Shown here piece after piece: positions 30,641 to 31,917 of a stretch of 31,917 nt of DNA (the stretch's first letter is position 1; every line of letters begins with the position of its first letter). The stretch is taken from the NCBI GenBank assembly GCA_900546105.1, contig URBP01000014.1, positions 1 to 31,917 of the forward strand, read 5' to 3'. Both the position numbers and the translations under genes were made by a program. The notes under the pieces are model-generated. The model searched no databases. It saw nothing but the letters and a program-made list of their open reading frames with translations, and had not been told where the DNA came from. The stretch is from an uncultured Collinsella sp. (lineage in GTDB: Bacteria > Actinomycetota > Coriobacteriia > Coriobacteriales > Coriobacteriaceae).

Positions 30641-31917
30641 GTGCCAAAAAAGACTGAGAGCACGGGTACTGGGCTGGAATCCTACGTTGCAAAGCTCATG
30701 GGCAACGGCTCAAACAGGACTTCGGTAACCGAGGACGAGATTCAGGTCGCCCTGAAGGATATCGATGTTTCTGACGAGCAGCTCACCGCGGTGTATTCCG
30801 CGCTGCGCAACAGCGGCATCCAGATTATCTCCGCGAGCGGAAACGACGACGCCCACATGGACGTCGACGATGACGATACCGATAACGATACTGACGATTT
30901 CGATGACGACGACGAGCACGATTCCGGCTCGCTCGACGATCACGAGCTCAAGATGGCCCGTCAGGCCGACGCCGAGATGGGTTCTTCTAAGAGCAAGAAG
31001 AAGCGCACCGTGCGCACGTCCCGTTCACGCTCGCGCGTGCGTGGCATCGATGCCTCCACGGTGATGCTGACCGGCGATCCGGTTCGTATGTACCTCAAGG
31101 AGATCGGCAAGGTCGACCTGCTGACCGCTTCCGAAGAGGTCGATCTGGCCATGAAGATCGAGGCCGGTCTCGAGGCCACCGAGAAGCTCGAGGCTGCCGA
31201 TGCCGGTGAGCTCGAGCTCACGCGTGCCGAGATGCGTCGTCTTACGCGCATTGAGAACGTCGGCCTCGAAGCCAAGCAGGCACTCATCAGCGCAAACCTG
31301 CGTCTGGTTGTCTCCATCGCCAAGCGCTATGTCGGCCGCGGCATGCTGTTCCTTGACCTGATCCAGGAGGGCAACCTCGGTCTGATTCGCGCCGTCGAGA
31401 AGTTCGACTACCAGAAGGGCTTCAAGTTCTCCACGTACGCTACGTGGTGGATCCGTCAGGCCATTACGCGCGCTATCGCCGACCAGGCCCGTACCATCCG
31501 TATTCCCGTGCATATGGTCGAGACCATCAACAAGCTCGTCCGCGTGCAGCGCCAGCTCCTTCAGGACCTGGGTCGCGACCCGACCCCCGAGGAGATCGGT
31601 GCCGAGATGGACATGAGCGCCGACCGCGTCCGCGAGATCCAGAAGATCTCGCAGGAGCCCGTGTCTCTCGAGACCCCCATCGGCGAGGAAGAGGATTCCC
31701 AGCTGGGCGACTTCATCGAGGACTCCCAGGCCATCGTTCCGCCCGATGCCGCCAGCTTCTCCATGCTGCAGGAGCAGCTTACTCAGGTGCTCGACTCGCT
31801 TGCCGATCGTGAGCGCAAGGTTATCGAGCTGCGCTTTGGCCTTGTCGACGGGCATCCCCGCACGCTCGAGGAAGTCGGTCGCGAGTTTGGCGTCACGCGC
31901 GAGCGTATCCGCCAGAT
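30641..31917 (+). CDS. rpoD: Primary sigma factor RpoD (partial, cut by window end)
   Basis: The frame opens with GTG at 30641, preceded by GAAGGGAG, and stays open to the last base (425 codons seen). After a short region 1.1-like domain comes an unusually Asp-rich tract (about 16 Asp in 27 residues near 69-97) and a basic stretch (SKSKKKRTVRTSRSRSRVR). Conserved regions follow: 1.2 (GDPVRMYLKEIGKVDLLT), 2 (NLRLVVSIAKRYVGRGMLFLDLIQEGN; FKFSTYATWWIRQAITRAI), 3, and 4 up to the start of the -35-recognition helix (EVGREFGVTRERIRQ). It directs housekeeping transcription. Only the last ~15-20 residues should be missing. Confidence 0.95.
   Translation, partial: MPKKTESTGTGLESYVAKLMGNGSNRTSVTEDEIQVALKDIDVSDEQLTAVYSALRNSGIQIISASGNDDAHMDVDDDDTDNDTDDFDDDDEHDSGSLDDHELKMARQADAEMGSSKSKKKRTVRTSRSRSRVRGIDASTVMLTGDPVRMYLKEIGKVDLLTASEEVDLAMKIEAGLEATEKLEAADAGELELTRAEMRRLTRIENVGLEAKQALISANLRLVVSIAKRYVGRGMLFLDLIQEGNLGLIRAVEKFDYQKGFKFSTYATWWIRQAITRAIADQARTIRIPVHMVETINKLVRVQRQLLQDLGRDPTPEEIGAEMDMSADRVREIQKISQEPVSLETPIGEEEDSQLGDFIEDSQAIVPPDAASFSMLQEQLTQVLDSLADRERKVIELRFGLVDGHPRTLEEVGREFGVTRERIRQ

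Noticed and set aside
1..31917. CRISPR arrays, tRNA or rRNA genes, insertion sequences with transposase
   Set aside because: None was recognised on reading; no regularly spaced repeats, no cloverleaf-like segments in the gaps, and no transposase-like protein.

Overview
The window looks like chromosome of a Gram-positive, high-GC gut actinobacterium of the class Coriobacteriia, most likely Collinsella or a close relative. Three things point this way: strong GC bias at third positions, Gram-positive lipoprotein and export signals with no outer-membrane genes, and the gene set and style (trichomonad-like IMP dehydrogenase, rimP-nusA-infB without ylxR). The genus is inferred from general familiarity, not from a database search.

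Layout. (1) 1-877: the AT-richer end of a probable phage-defence pair, an AAA/ABC-type ATPase (cut by the window edge) and a small CEG..E (TOPRIM/RloB-like) partner. A 125-bp element with 19-bp terminal inverted repeats follows. (2) 1165-12260: eight same-strand, mostly overlapping genes forming a Gram-positive Pel-type exopolysaccharide operon. The order is PelD (with an extra degenerate Rossmann/SDR domain at its N-terminus and a c-di-GMP I-site), PelE, a PelA-type deacetylase, PelF and PelG, then a coupled CotH-like kinase lipoprotein, a VTC-type polyphosphate polymerase domain protein and a DUF4956 membrane protein. The last three look like a phosphate-chemistry module attached to the polysaccharide machine. 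(3) 12304-14891: a LacI-family regulator with a LacI-type operator in its own leader, a cystathionine-gamma-synthase-like protein whose PLP lysine appears to be Arg, a very long perfect inverted repeat, and a convergent ModE-like DNA-binding protein. (4) 14968-19487: guaB, closely resembling the Tritrichomonas-type IMP dehydrogenase, and leuS behind a large structured leader. (5) 19528-20100: a minus-strand lipoprotein of unknown function. (6) 20363-30530: the conserved translation/RNA operon rimP-nusA-infB-rbfA-nrnA-like-truB-ribF-dnaG. It is preceded by a promoter followed at once by an intrinsic terminator, suggesting attenuation. (7) 30641-31917: rpoD, running off the right edge.

How the genes fit together. 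In the Pel-type operon, PelF (cytoplasmic glycosyltransferase) and PelG (membrane carrier) would polymerise and export an N-acetylhexosamine polymer on a PelD/PelE scaffold gated by c-di-GMP, and the membrane-anchored deacetylase would make it cationic outside. The CotH/VTC/DUF4956 genes suggest that surface phosphorylation or polyphosphate is made with it. This part is inference, and it is the best candidate here for an incompletely described system. The right half is conserved housekeeping; its interest is mainly regulatory (leader hairpins) plus the zinc-knuckle tail on NusA.
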